Assembly: GCA_003313425.1 (NCBI GenBank)
Contig: NHZP01000005.1
Location: forward strand, 1,302,001-1,366,000
DNA: 64,000 nt
Direction: 5' to 3'
From: Pseudopyrenochaeta lycopersici
Taxonomy: Eukaryota; Ascomycota; Dothideomycetes; Pleosporales; Pseudopyrenochaetaceae
Numbering within the stretch: the stretch's first letter is position 1; each line of letters starts with the position of its first letter. This document shows, piece after piece, positions 11,613 to 23,180 of the stretch. The translations under genes were made by a program, and so were the position numbers. The notes beneath the pieces were generated by a model. It saw only the letters and a list, made by a program, of their open reading frames with translations. It did no database searches and was not told the origin of the DNA.

Positions 11613-13704
11613 ATGGCGCCAATGCTATTAGAGAATGATGTTGAAGTGGGCGAGAGTCTTCCACCAGCGACGGAGCACGTGAGTCAAAGGATGTGAATTT
11701 TGGGAAACTTTCATTAATCAAGTACTTAGGCTGTAAGCGTATCATTACCAACATGGAGAGCCAATGTGGGATATGAGGAGGGCGAAGAATGGGTCATCAG
11801 CAAGATGAAAACTGGCTACCCCAGGTACGCAGTGTGGAAATTGTATGAGAAAGTTTGCTAATAACCTGAAAGGTTCTTCATACACAAAGTAATACAGCGT
11901 TTTGCAGCAACCATAGTAGAGAGACATGGACAAGAAGGTGAGGGAGCTATGCTCTTTCCGACACATACGACTGCATCAAGATGTCAAGAATTCTTCATCC
12001 GGAATGCACCGGATCTTGATCCATCAAGTGTGCGAATCCTCGACTTTGTGCCCACAGCAGAGAAAGCACGCTCAGAAGAGCTTGCTATAATCTCACCCAG
12101 GGTCTCAGCCGTCCTCTTCCCGCAGAACCGCTTCAGTGTTGCAAAGCAGTTCTGGCAGCACTCTGGAGACGGCGTGTCAAGTAGGCGAGCAGAGTATTGC
12201 GCACATCTTTTCGAAAAAGGGGTTCTAGTGGAAGCTTCGAGCTTAAACCAGCCACAACGAGTATGCAAAGGTCCCCGACGGTATCAGAAGAAGACATCAA
12301 TCGACCTTGGTATTCCAGATGCTATAGATGGCGCTGGTGAAGTACAGGATCCCACTCAGTTTGTGGAAGAGAGGTTTGGGCGGAACCTAGATCTTTCCAT
12401 GACCAAAAACGCGAAGTTGGCGATCCGAAGGCGTATTGCGGGATCGCTGACGGCCGATGTTGCGTTGACGGAAGCACTTTCGTTGGAGAAAGACTCCGCG
12501 ATGACTAGGAAGGTCGCCAATTTCTCGGAAGAGGATGTTTATTTGTATCCTACCGGCATGAGTTCAATTTTCAATGCACATAGGAACATTCTGAGAGCGA
12601 AGGGGCCGCTGAAGGCCATCGTTTTTGGGTATGTTTATGTGATTGTCGATGATGCAACCCATTAATAGGTATAGGTTTCCATACATCGATACCCTTAAAA
12701 TCACGGAGAAGTTCGGAGCCGGCTCCCTATTCTACGGTTTTGGGTCGGAGGAGGAGCTGGATGACTTAGAGAAGCGACTTGAGGGCGGAGAAAGATTTAT
12801 GGCGCTCTTCACCGAATTCCCCGGAAATCCGCTGTTGATGTCACCAGATCTCGAGCGGATACGCAAGCTTGCTGACAAGTATGATTTTTGCGTAGTAGTT
12901 GATGAGACTATTGGCAATTTCATAAATGTCAATGTTCTTCCATATGCTGATGTTGTGGTAAGCAGTCTAACAAAGGTCTTCAGTGGAGACAGTAATGTTA
13001 TGGGAGGCGGGTATGTACACTTATCAAATGGACAGAGCGAGGCCGCACACTGACGTTTGACAGACTTGTCTTGAGCCCAACAGCAAAGAATTACTCCTTA
13101 CTTAAGCGCATCTGGGAAGAAGACTACGAAGACAATCACTGGGCAGAAGACAGCATTTTCCTTGAGCGTAACAGTCGCGACTTTGTCTCTCGAATTGACC
13201 GCATCGGTACCAATGCCGAAGCAATTTGCGACGCTTTGAGTGCACATCCTCGCGGTTTGTCTTCCCTCCACCAAAGTGCATTACACGAAATCTTTCTAAC
13301 AATGACTCCCAATAGTGAAACAAGTCAACTATCCCAAAACCAGCCCAACACGTCACAACTACGAAAAGTGTCGAAATCCCAATGGTGGCTATGGAGGACT
13401 GCTGTCTGCAACCTTTTACACTAAGCAGGACGCCATAACTTTTTTTGATAACTTGGACACAGTCAAGGGGCCCAGTCTAGGTACTAACTTCACATTGAGC
13501 TCTCCGTACGTCATCTTGGCACACTACGGAGAGCTAGACTGGGTACGTTCGTCAACATCGATATTCCCGTCATTACACTGACATATGCGGTAGTGTGCGA
13601 AATGGGGCGTCGAGGAGGATTTGATACGATTCAGCGTTGGTTTGGAGGAGACAGCGAAGCTGGTGGAGACTTTCAAACAGGCACTAGATGCTATACCCCA
13701 GTAG
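11613..13704 (+). CDS. Cystathionine gamma-synthase-type PLP enzyme
   Basis: Seven exons (11613-11678, 11730-11824, 11873-12628, 12675-13010, 13064-13254, 13316-13542, 13594-13704) splice to one frame of about 593 residues; all borders are GT..AG. The product belongs to the Cys/Met metabolism PLP family of fold type I. The PLP-binding lysine is seen in SSLTKVFSG (about residue 405), preceded by the [13 protein letters not shown] strand that supplies the cofactor-contacting Asp. [13 protein letters not shown] and the C-terminal RFSVGLEE block also fit. Fungal members of this length make cystathionine from an activated homoserine and cysteine in methionine synthesis. An N-terminal extension before the conserved core (about 180 residues) is usual in fungi. 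At exon 4 two acceptors six bases apart (12668 and 12674) are both in frame; I used the second because it restores [10 protein letters not shown]. The precise reaction cannot be told from sequence alone. Confidence 0.85.
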
Positions 13705-16493
13705 GATTCTGGGCCTGAGTAGTGATTAGGTCGGCGATATAGATGCCCCAGACTCCAGCTTGGTTAGTAACTATGTGAGCATTTACTGTCGTTCGTCCTC
13801 GGGATGATCACTCCATTTTTGTCGGTATTGTGATGGCTGGCGGCCATATCGGCTCCTGCATTGTTCTTCATATCCTCAGCACATGACGTTGCCGTCTTCC
13901 GAGCCTTGTCCGTAATCCTTCACTTAAAGCCATCTGTACGTCAGGCATCCCTTCAAGAGCGGAAAGTGAATGGTTCAAGGACTCCGCGGCTACATGCAGC
14001 CGATATCAGAAGCGAACTGGGATCAGCCTGTGAAAGCGCAAAAATTTGAAAGATGGCTCGACCACGGGAATTATAGCCAAGGGAGCTATCTATAGTAGTT
14101 TCAAGTACGAGTCTCATACCAAAAAGGTGGCGCAATAAGTTGTTTGATGTGCTGGAGCATATGGCCAAAACTATGGAAAAGGCACAACTGCATGTAACCA
14201 GATACGGTGCTTTGGGCGTGCGCTGCAGCATCATAGGCATGTAAGATCGGGTCTTCCCACGCTTACTGGGCGTAAGTGACGGATACGTGTCCTCGCCTCC
14301 TGCTTTGTTTCATGCGGAACAACAGCTGTTACCCAACTGGATCGCACGCCGCATGAGGACAATCTCCTGTGACTATCACCGCACGACTGCAGTAGTCGTG
14401 TGGGACGGTGGTAACTATGCGATATTCCAGGGGGATTCCTGGCACCATAATGGACTCGCTACCAACCAGTCATTCGATTGTTGCCTGAGTAATTCGTCTA
14501 TGATTACTAGTTTGAGGGTCCATGCCGCTTTTCAAGCAACGCTCCGGTCAAGAGTTCATCAATACTGCGCTTGTTTGCCTTTACGAGACTGCGCCGCACC
14601 CTTTCGAAGCGGTGCTACGTCACGTCGCCGTCCAAGTGGAGGCGGCATGAACGCGGTGCCAGTTGATCAAGCAGACAATTGTGCAACTTCTATCCCTTTC
14701 CGAAACGGACCTTCCTCGAGAAGCAAGCACAATGCAAGAAAGTCGAGGCCTATCGCAAATAGACGTGGAGCTGGGGAAGCAAGGGTTCCGTGTAGTTGTA
14801 TATCCACTCAGGTTGGACCAAGAACCGGCCAAATCTCGCGGTAATATTGTGGGTTCCCCTCTGACTGTATTATTGTTTTGAGTGGTAGCAAATGGAGACT
14901 TGCCGGCCGGCATCTTTTGCGAAGGCAGACGGTCGGTAGATTGCCACTTCTGGCGTCATTGCGGCAGTCGGTCCAATCAAATGTAGCCAAATTCAATCTT
15001 TTGCTTATGTCAGAGATTATATGTTGATACGCGGCCCCGTCCCGTGGGCCGCTATCTGCGGCGGTGCTGTCAGTGCTTTAAATGAGTGTCCCGTTCAGGA
15101 GAGGTGCGGAGTTGCAATAGGTGGTGTTAGCCCAAGGAAGCGCGGCTTGGCGACACTTTGCGAAATGCATCCTCAAAGGGGTCGAGCATTTCTTCATCGC
15201 GCCATGTTGTCGGTGGGCCCTCGTAACAAGTCCAGATACACTGAGGAGAGGAGATGTGCAGCATTGTTCTATTTTGCGAGGGGGTGGCATAACCCCCCTC
15301 TGCACATGCACACGCAAATCACATTCACACTTCAGCGTCTGACGGTCTCCTTCCTGCATGTACGCCCACACAGTCAAGACAGCCACACATGCCATTCTGA
15401 CGTTTCGATCTGGCTTCCAGAAGCTGTCGCTGCAGCCGCGCCGTTTGACAACAACGGCAATGCTTCCGGTGGACGGCCCGCTTAAACACCAGCACCGAAG
15501 CAGCAACATGTGCTCGGGCAATGCTATAGCGAGCCAAAAATAGAACCAGACGAGAATCTGTGCACAGGCGGCAGAGCATAGCACGCGATTTAGGAGTCGA
15601 CTAACGGCACGATCGCGTGGCGGTGTTCAGTCTTCCCCGACTACGAGGCTTTGAGATGAAGGCAGGGCTCGCGCCATTCCTGTTCCGACTGCAGCTCACC
15701 CAACTGGCCCCATACCCCTTCTATCGTGTGCTGCCGGCGCCCATCCTGGTCTCACGCAGAGATGCCTGACAGGGCGTCTGGAAAGACCATGCTGAAGGCG
15801 GTATGGCTTTTGCTCCCAAGTGCGGCACGTTTTAGCGCCACCAACGTCTGTTTGGAGGAAAAGCATCTCAGGACCCCCATCAGCGCCCGCCATTGCGGCT
15901 TTGCCAGCGCCAAAATGGGCCGTAGCACCTGTTTCCGACCGGCTCTCTCGTATGCTCTTGCTGATGAGACTGTCTCACTGTCTCAGTATGGCTGAATATG
16001 GCGGCGAAGATGTGCGTAGGCATATGCTTCCCCCAGCCTGTATTGCTGTGGAGTCACGAATATGCCTGCTTTTGCGTCTACCAAAAGAGAATCGCTCCCG
16101 TCTCCTGTGAAGCGAAGACACCAACGGCGCAGGCACCCATCGCGGGTGCACGTCCTATGGCTAGTCAACGGTCGAGGAGCTTGGCCGTTTGCTATGCCAG
16201 GATCAGCATCCTTCGAGGCTCCAACCAGTCCCATGCCGCAGAGCCGGCAAAAGCCCTCTATGCTGTTGGATCACGAAGCTCAGATGTTCTGTTCCTAGAC
16301 TAGAAATACAGGTATCCCCCATGTAGGGGCCAGGCCACCACCAAACATTAAGGTCACGAACCCAAATCTGCCTTGCGATGACCTCCCCATAAGGCTGGTA
16401 AAATCCCACCCGAACGACCGTATTCAGGAACAGAAACGTAGGTTTACCCCACTGCCAATTCTTTTAACAGATGTTGCCCTCCCACTGTTGATC
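13705..16493. other. Long gene-free region upstream of zinc-finger gene
   Basis: About 2.8 kb has no frame with recognisable protein content on either strand. Several frames of 60-180 codons exist in the GC-richer parts, but they overlap on opposite strands and show no motif. I see no tRNA, no long repeat and no transposon remnant. It probably contains the promoter and long leader of the downstream regulator. Confidence 0.45.
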
Positions 16494-17918
16494 ATGACCC
16501 CTCGGTCTCCTAAACACCACCATCAAACCAAGACGACCACCATCTCACGAAGACTTAGGAACCGTACTGATCAGAACCTGTCTGTCCAGCCACCGGAAAT
16601 CTCACAATCCAGAGTTTTGCGTTCTTACCGTGCCGCATCACCCCGCCACAATCCTGCTGATTATCGCACACCGGAATCGCAACCGCTTTCGCTAGCCTGG
16701 GACACTCCGGACACTCTTGAAAATATTCCACGCAGTAACACCTCCAACCCAACGAGCATTGAGGAAACCCCATCCTGCAATCTTCTTCTCGCGCAAACGC
16801 TTGAATTTCCCACATACGAGTCCACTCCAGGGGTCCAGCCAGGGCTCGTATCTAGCGTTGGAAATCGCACGTCTCGTAACTATCAACACTCGACACCCGC
16901 GCTTGGTTTCCTCCCTTCCCCATTGCCCTCGGTATCTGGCAGCCACAACTTTGAACTGCGTTTATCTGCAGACCCTGAACAACCTCACGACCCGTTTCTC
17001 GAATTGCAAGACATGAGGTATGAGCGTCTGTCGACTCGTTAAAAGACATCTTCTCACTGAAGCAGCACCCTAGGATTTATGATGCCCTCTTCGCAGTACG
17101 GTATGAACCACTACGGTTCTCCATCCACATCTTATTCACCAAGTTACCCACCGCAACACTCTTACGCAGATCCAAGATCATCTGCGTCAGGTCCTTACGG
17201 CTCGTCCTATGCTTCGAGTCCAGCAGAAACCCAGCCAAGACGAGGAGACGAGCACGCGATATTGCCACCTTACCAGCAACAATCGCAACCGCTTTCTCGA
17301 AGTCCGTACCAACAGCAACAGCCTCTAAGTTCAATGCGTGGGGGCTCCGCGCCCCTCACTTCTGCTGCTCAAAGCTACACATACCCAGCACCGCACAGTA
17401 GCATCCCAAGTCAGCCATTGGGTAGCAACTCTTCAGCCTATCCACCGTATGTTCAGATCGCAAGTGCTGGTGGAATGAGCTCACTGAAACAATATAGCCA
17501 ACCTCTGTACCCTCCAACTACTTATGGTGTAAGCGATTATCACCCGCTGCCAACAATGTACCCACCATCTTCAACGACACCTTCGGCTTATCCATCTTAT
17601 GGGTCTTCGCATGACATTTCTCAGCCGCCCACTGGTAGTGTTTCTGCCCTATCTTCCTCCCCCGGTGCTCAGAACAGCGCGGTAATGCCACGTATACTGA
17701 ATTCTCGCCCAAAGCCTCAGTGCTGGGAGCACGGATGCAATGGAAGACAGTTCTCCACGTTCAGTAACCTACTAAGACATCAACGCGAAAAGTCTGGAAC
17801 GGCATCGAAAAGCTATTGTCCGAGATGCAATGCTGAGTTTACGCGCACCACGGCAAGAAACGGACATATGGCGCATGATAAATGCAAGCCCCGAAGAGCA
17901 TCTGAAGCAAGTCAATAG
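16494..17918 (+). CDS. C2H2-type zinc-finger transcription factor
   Basis: Two exons, 16494-17017 and 17066-17918, joined over a 48-base intron (17018-17065, donor GTATGA, acceptor GCAG), give about 458 residues. The N-terminal 390 residues are low in complexity and rich in Ser, Pro, Tyr and Gln (SYSPSYPPQHSYADPRSS, QQQSQPLSRSPYQQQQP), typical of a disordered activation region. The last 65 residues hold two linked zinc fingers: CWEHGC..LLRHQREKSG with an incomplete second histidine pair, and CPRC-x12-H-x2-H followed by DKC. A basic tail KCKPRRAS ends the protein. The obvious TAG acceptor at 17071-17073 would break the frame; acceptors at 17062 (AAG) and 17065 (CAG) both keep it. DNA binding and nuclear location are inferred from the fingers. 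I do not recognise a named orthologue. The gene stands alone between 2.8 kb and 5.3 kb of apparently non-coding DNA. Confidence 0.8.
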
Positions 17919-20900
17919 GCGGGAGCCGCAGCAAACAGTGCGCAAAGAGTGTGAAGAGTAATATCTCATGCTCCCTAGGAAGTGAAGACGACTGGAACAG
18001 ACAATTCAGAAGGTCGGACTACTATTCGTGACCGCAATCGATTATCTCATACTTGGATGCTCACAATACCGCCGAGCTTTCCAGTGCCTGTGCTGAAAGG
18101 GGAACGTCATTTTCAGCACGCCACCTGGCAGACGATGCAAAGATGCATGAGGGCGTCGCCAGCTTTGTTCACGCTTACCGCGCAACCAAGCCGTACCCCT
18201 AGATCTTTGGATTCATTGGTGAGAGGCCAGACCGGCGCTTACGACCCGAAAGGGTGCTCTGAACCGGAATTCTCCCAGCAGCGAGAGACCTGCTAGCCGC
18301 GGCCAGTTACGCGGCGACAAGCAACCAGCAATGTTCATATATTTATTCGTCTCACACCGATCACGTAATTCATCAGTATAGAAAGAATATCGCATGGGAA
18401 GGCGTTTTGGAGTCTAGACAGTGACTGAAGTAAAATAGAGGGGCATCTGACTGTGGCGCCTGTGCCCCTCGGGATAATGTTAGGGGCCGACGCGCGTTGT
18501 TTGCGAACGAACACGGGGTACCGACCGGACGAGCAAGTGCAAGCGATCAATCAAATCACACAATTTCCCAATGGAGGAGCCTTGTTCTGGGAAAAGGATG
18601 TTCGCCGCAGGCTGGACGAGACTGGGAGATTTTGGGGGATCCAGAAGCAGGAGCAGGAGCAGGAACATGGAATGGCTGCAGCTCCAAGAGGTACACGTCG
18701 ATGTCAATTCACACGATAGAATCAAACGGCTGGAAACAAACAGCCAAGAGCAAGTCATCCGTGGTATTTTCCTGATTTCAACATGACTATTATCTCGTGG
18801 TTGATCTCCACTCCATGCGTCATGGAGGCTCCAATGCCACTGGTATCGTCTCGTCAGAACTTGTACATATCATGCCCAACTTGAACAAGACATTTACCGA
18901 ACCGAGCCGATAAGGCAACGGCAGCGATATGACTCGTGAGGAACTCCCGTGGGACCCTCCCCCCCAACTTGTAATTTCGAGCCACCTTCTTCATCAAACA
19001 TTGCACACTCTGAAAAAACTATGCCGGGGTTTGCACGCGGGTCCGCCAAATCTCCACCACATGCGCACCAATCACCGCCCTTTGCGGATTATGTCTGCCA
19101 AGAGAGCCGAACAAGGCTGTGGGCCACATTTGCACGGTCCAGTGCGCATTTGAGCAAAAGATCAGACTAGCGGCCCGTTGTCGCCACGACTTGGGGCGGG
19201 AAGCCTTGCACAGAGAACAATCACGCATGGGTAACAGCCCATTTTCTGACTTGCGGGATCCGAGCCGACCACTAACGCGCGACACAGGCACTGACAGCGT
19301 CTGACGACCTCAGAGTCAGCACCGTGGTCCGGGCTACAGACGTGAACCATGCCTTCGGGATATTAGCAGCTGCGGAAGCTGTCTTGCCTCGCCATCCCCC
19401 CTTGCTCGTCGCCGGGCAGCGGAGCAATAGGCTACTGTGCCTTCCTTGTCCGGATGACCATAGCCGTGCGGTTGGACAAGGGACGCATGTTCTCCAAGTT
19501 CAAACCCCCTCGCACATGGCTTGCGCATGTGGGGAGTCTCCATGCGATGACCTGGCTTTGACAGTGTTCCAAAGTTCTAAGACTTACTTGTTGCGGCAAG
19601 CAATTCGAGTCGATTTTGCGCCAACAGTGGACTGAAGCTTGAGCGTGTATGCCAAGGCCAGCGTTGGACGGCCTGAAGACGCGCCTAGGGACTATTTCCC
19701 GAACCAAATACACCACGATACGGACTTTGTGGATACTTGCATCTAGAGTCTACTTGCCCGGGGGATATTCCGTCTTTGCTCAATAATACTTGTGAATAAT
19801 GAGGGTGTTGGGTTGGACAATGATTAAGTCACAGACAAGGTCGGGATGTTACCTTTCGCATGACAATTGCCAAAGCTTTGCATATTTCTTCCAAGATGCT
19901 GGGTTTTTGTCGAGCGAGCTATGCTCGATTCCTTCAGACCGCCTGTTCGTCAACCAATTGACCCGAGCGCGGATGGTCGGTTCAACTGCCTGAATCCACT
20001 TTTGGACAGCGAGTGACGTGAAAAGGGTCTGTCCCGCAGCTTTGCCACACGACAAAGTGCTTACACGACCGTGTTATGCCGACATGGGGATCGGGGCTTG
20101 CCGTATCGCAAGGGTTGGCCGCGGGGCGCGGCTACGCGGGAAGGATGGCAGTCACTTGATCCATCCACACACTCCAGTTAGTTGCATCAGGGGTGGGATG
20201 AGGTGGGGCTCTTCAGCGGAAACACGTGAAAAAGGTAAGAAAATGGAGAGTTGTGCGAGCGAATCGTTGCGCCGTGGCTTGGAAATCGGGGCTGGGGCTC
20301 TGGTAGCCGGGACGTAATTCCACGTAGGGCTGCGTCTCGTACTGGTGAGGCTTGCTGGACCCCAATGTCTGGAGCAGAGTAGCACGAGGCGGAGCACCGT
20401 GAAACTGGGCCCATCAAAGTGCACGACATTTGCAAAAAAGTGCAATACCCGCCTGAGAAGCTCGATGACCGAATGTTCGCCGCGGCCATGGGCTTCGCTA
20501 CCAGCGGCACAGCAATGGGTCTTGGACCCATGTCATTTGCGAGCACTTGCCTCGACTCGACTGAATCGTACGTTGTCCTGGGTGGCCTGAATGGACCCCG
20601 CATGACGAGCCTTTCTAGAATAATTAAAAGACATGATTCGAGGAGGCAAGCCCAAAAGGGCCAAGAATGACAGGTACGTAGACGTGCATCATGCCATGTA
20701 CGCAAGTTCACAGCAATCTAACTCAAAACGACGAATGCTCGGCCTTTGTTGCGTTTGTGCAAATACCTAGGGGCTCCTGAGACTTTCCAGCAGCGGAAAA
20801 GCGCTCGTGAAGGCGTCCAGCCAATGGTCATGCAGATACGGGCTTTTTGAAAGCATCATTTAGCATTAAATTCCCCAAGAGTGGGGGTGTATTTCCTTTC

Positions 20901-23180
20901 CCAAGCGATCTCTACGAAGGAGCGATAAGTGGCGTCGTGCGGAGGAGGAATGGCAGCGGAAGGAGCCATGAGCTGCACATGGCAGCACTCTAAATCCAAC
21001 ACATTCACTCGCAGCTCTGTTGTTTCAACCCTTACCAAATCATGACTGCCGCTGGAGATAACCCCCCCTAAAATCCAACATGTGCAAGGCTGACATGCAG
21101 GGTTTCACGACCCCAAAGCCATGGTTCGCATGCAACGCTCGCGTGTTAACGTCGCCGACTACTGCAAGAGCGTCTGCAGTGCTACAATCCAGAAAGCCGG
21201 CTAATCTCATCGCCTGTCAAAATCTTGCTTGCATAACCGGTATGACGTCTTGCCGACCGACGGCAAATCCTCGCGTGGAGATAGATTGAACTGCATCCGT
21301 AGCACGTTTATTTTGATTGGCCGATTTGTCGATGTGCGCGGTGTCGAAGAAACCGCGGCTTACAGGCCAACACCTTGTAATACGGACTTGGAAACGTGCA
21401 GGACAAGGACGCTTGTCGGTGCCATTTCAGCCTCAACCGGCTGCGTTTCCAAATACTGCCCCTGCGTCGGTGTTCAACTGTTTCGCGTATTGCTGCGCTG
21501 TGTAGTCAGCAGCCAGTCTTTGAGACGATATAGTTCACCAGAGCCATGCCGTTTGTGGAGGAGTTCTGACAGTGTCATTCGTGTCTGACCACCGCAAGAC
21601 CGGCGTAATCTAATAAACGCCCATTGTAGACACGTTTTTAGCGAGGCTGAATCTTGCGGGCGGATAGCTTTCTGCAAGCAGTCGTTAATTATCGCCCTCC
21701 GGAACAGTCATAATTACTGCGCTTCATCAAAGCCAGGGGCTTCGACGCCTCTAGCGGCGAGTGGCAGAAATAGCGATCGATATATTGATATCGTGAGCTT
21801 ACGCTCTTGGGGCTAGGATATAAGCATCGTGCCGTTGCAACCCCCGTGACGATCCAAGATGAGGCGCAAGGGTCGCATCTGGTGAGATATTTCCCGTCAA
21901 CAGTAGATGCTCCTAGGGAAAAGAAGCGAGCCACAAGCCTCGGTGTATGCATAGTATCTGAGATATCGGCATGGCCGATTGGGTATCCGATGATTTGAAT
22001 TGCGAGGGGGACGACTCCGGGACGGCAAAACTTCGTGATAGTGACAGAGAGAGGTTAGCTTGATTGCCTCGGTGTGGCTGTACAATTGATTTTCGTATTC
22101 GGCCCAGTCTGGTCTGGCGTGAAGAGTCATTCAACTGTGCCATTTCCGCAGCATGGTCCCTAGAACAAAGGTCTGGACGAGCGCAATGTGGTCCTGGCGA
22201 GTTACTGGCGAGCTCCGGTCTGGCCAGGGTGTCGACAGCGCCAGTCGCCCGGTGGGTTCTAGAGCGCTGGAAATCTGCACCTGCCTGTTGAAGAAGGTCA
22301 AGTGAATTCTGTCTCATGTTTATGCAGGACCTTTGCAACGGAAACATCGGAAACATCCAGGATTGGTTCTTCATCAGGACATCCTACTACGACAGTCCTT
22401 TGTCTAGTCATGTTACGTGAGTTACGATGATTAATCTTCTATCCTCGGATTGGTGCCTTGAGTTTGATAATGTTCCAGTCTTTCAGCATCATCTATTCTC
22501 TCGCGAAGATTGAAGAGCTCTTCTTTGTAACCAAACCCTTCGCCATTACAGGTAGGGCTTCCTGTTGTTCAATGATGACATTGCGATGAGTGCAGCCCAT
22601 AGTGAAAGTGAATTGCGCCAATCAAAAAGGTATAAAAACTAGCACTTCGTACTGCGTCAATTCAAGGGCGGTAGAAGGGCGTTCTTTCTGGTGATAGCTG
22701 AAGTTGCGAGCGTTGAATGGGTCATACCCCGCAAAAATGGTGACTCCACACAGATGAGCACTGACCATCAGGGACTTTAACCCAACGACTTCAATACCTC
22801 CAGCTTGACCACCATTCCATCCCACCAGAATCTTCCTGCCACAGCAGCAGAACAAACATTGACACGTACATGATGATGTCTACCCTCAACTAGTGAACGC
22901 CAAATTGGCAGCTTCACAACTCTTAAACGAGTTGTTCCCCGCTATCGCTTGACGAAGTCTCACACATAGTCTGCGCTTTCCACCCGTCAAGATGCTTCCA
23001 CTATTATCGCAATTATTCCGGACGCATTTCTCTCATACAAACTCAAGATCATTACGTAGATGATAGCAGTAGCGCACATATTAAGGGCCTCCCGGACCAC
23101 CACACCCAACAGTACTACCAAAGTCCAGCCGACGTTACTTCGCCTTCGAATACGGCCCATAGGTGCAGCACGACTACATC
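17919..23180. other. 5.3 kb gene-free region
   Basis: No frame here shows recognisable domains, and no set of short exons could be joined into one. Open frames up to 174 codons (for example at 20187-20711 on the minus strand) overlap others on the opposite strand and have a random-looking composition. I see no terminal repeats, tRNA or obvious transposase. The last 200 bases before 23181 should be the promoter of the GTPase gene. Confidence 0.45.
18645..18664. repeat. Short AGCAGG microsatellite
   Basis: About three tandem copies of a six-base unit AGCAGG lie in otherwise unique DNA of the gene-free region. The tract is too short to have clear functional meaning. Confidence 0.55.

Noticed and set aside
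15021..16303. Long overlapping open frames on both strands (up to 168 codons) that might be genes
   Set aside because: They overlap on opposite strands, have Cys/Arg-rich random-looking composition, show no motif and cannot be joined into a longer spliced frame.
20187..20711. A 174-codon minus-strand frame in the 5.3 kb gene-free region
   Set aside because: No family pattern, competing frames on the other strand, and no splice extension that adds conserved content.
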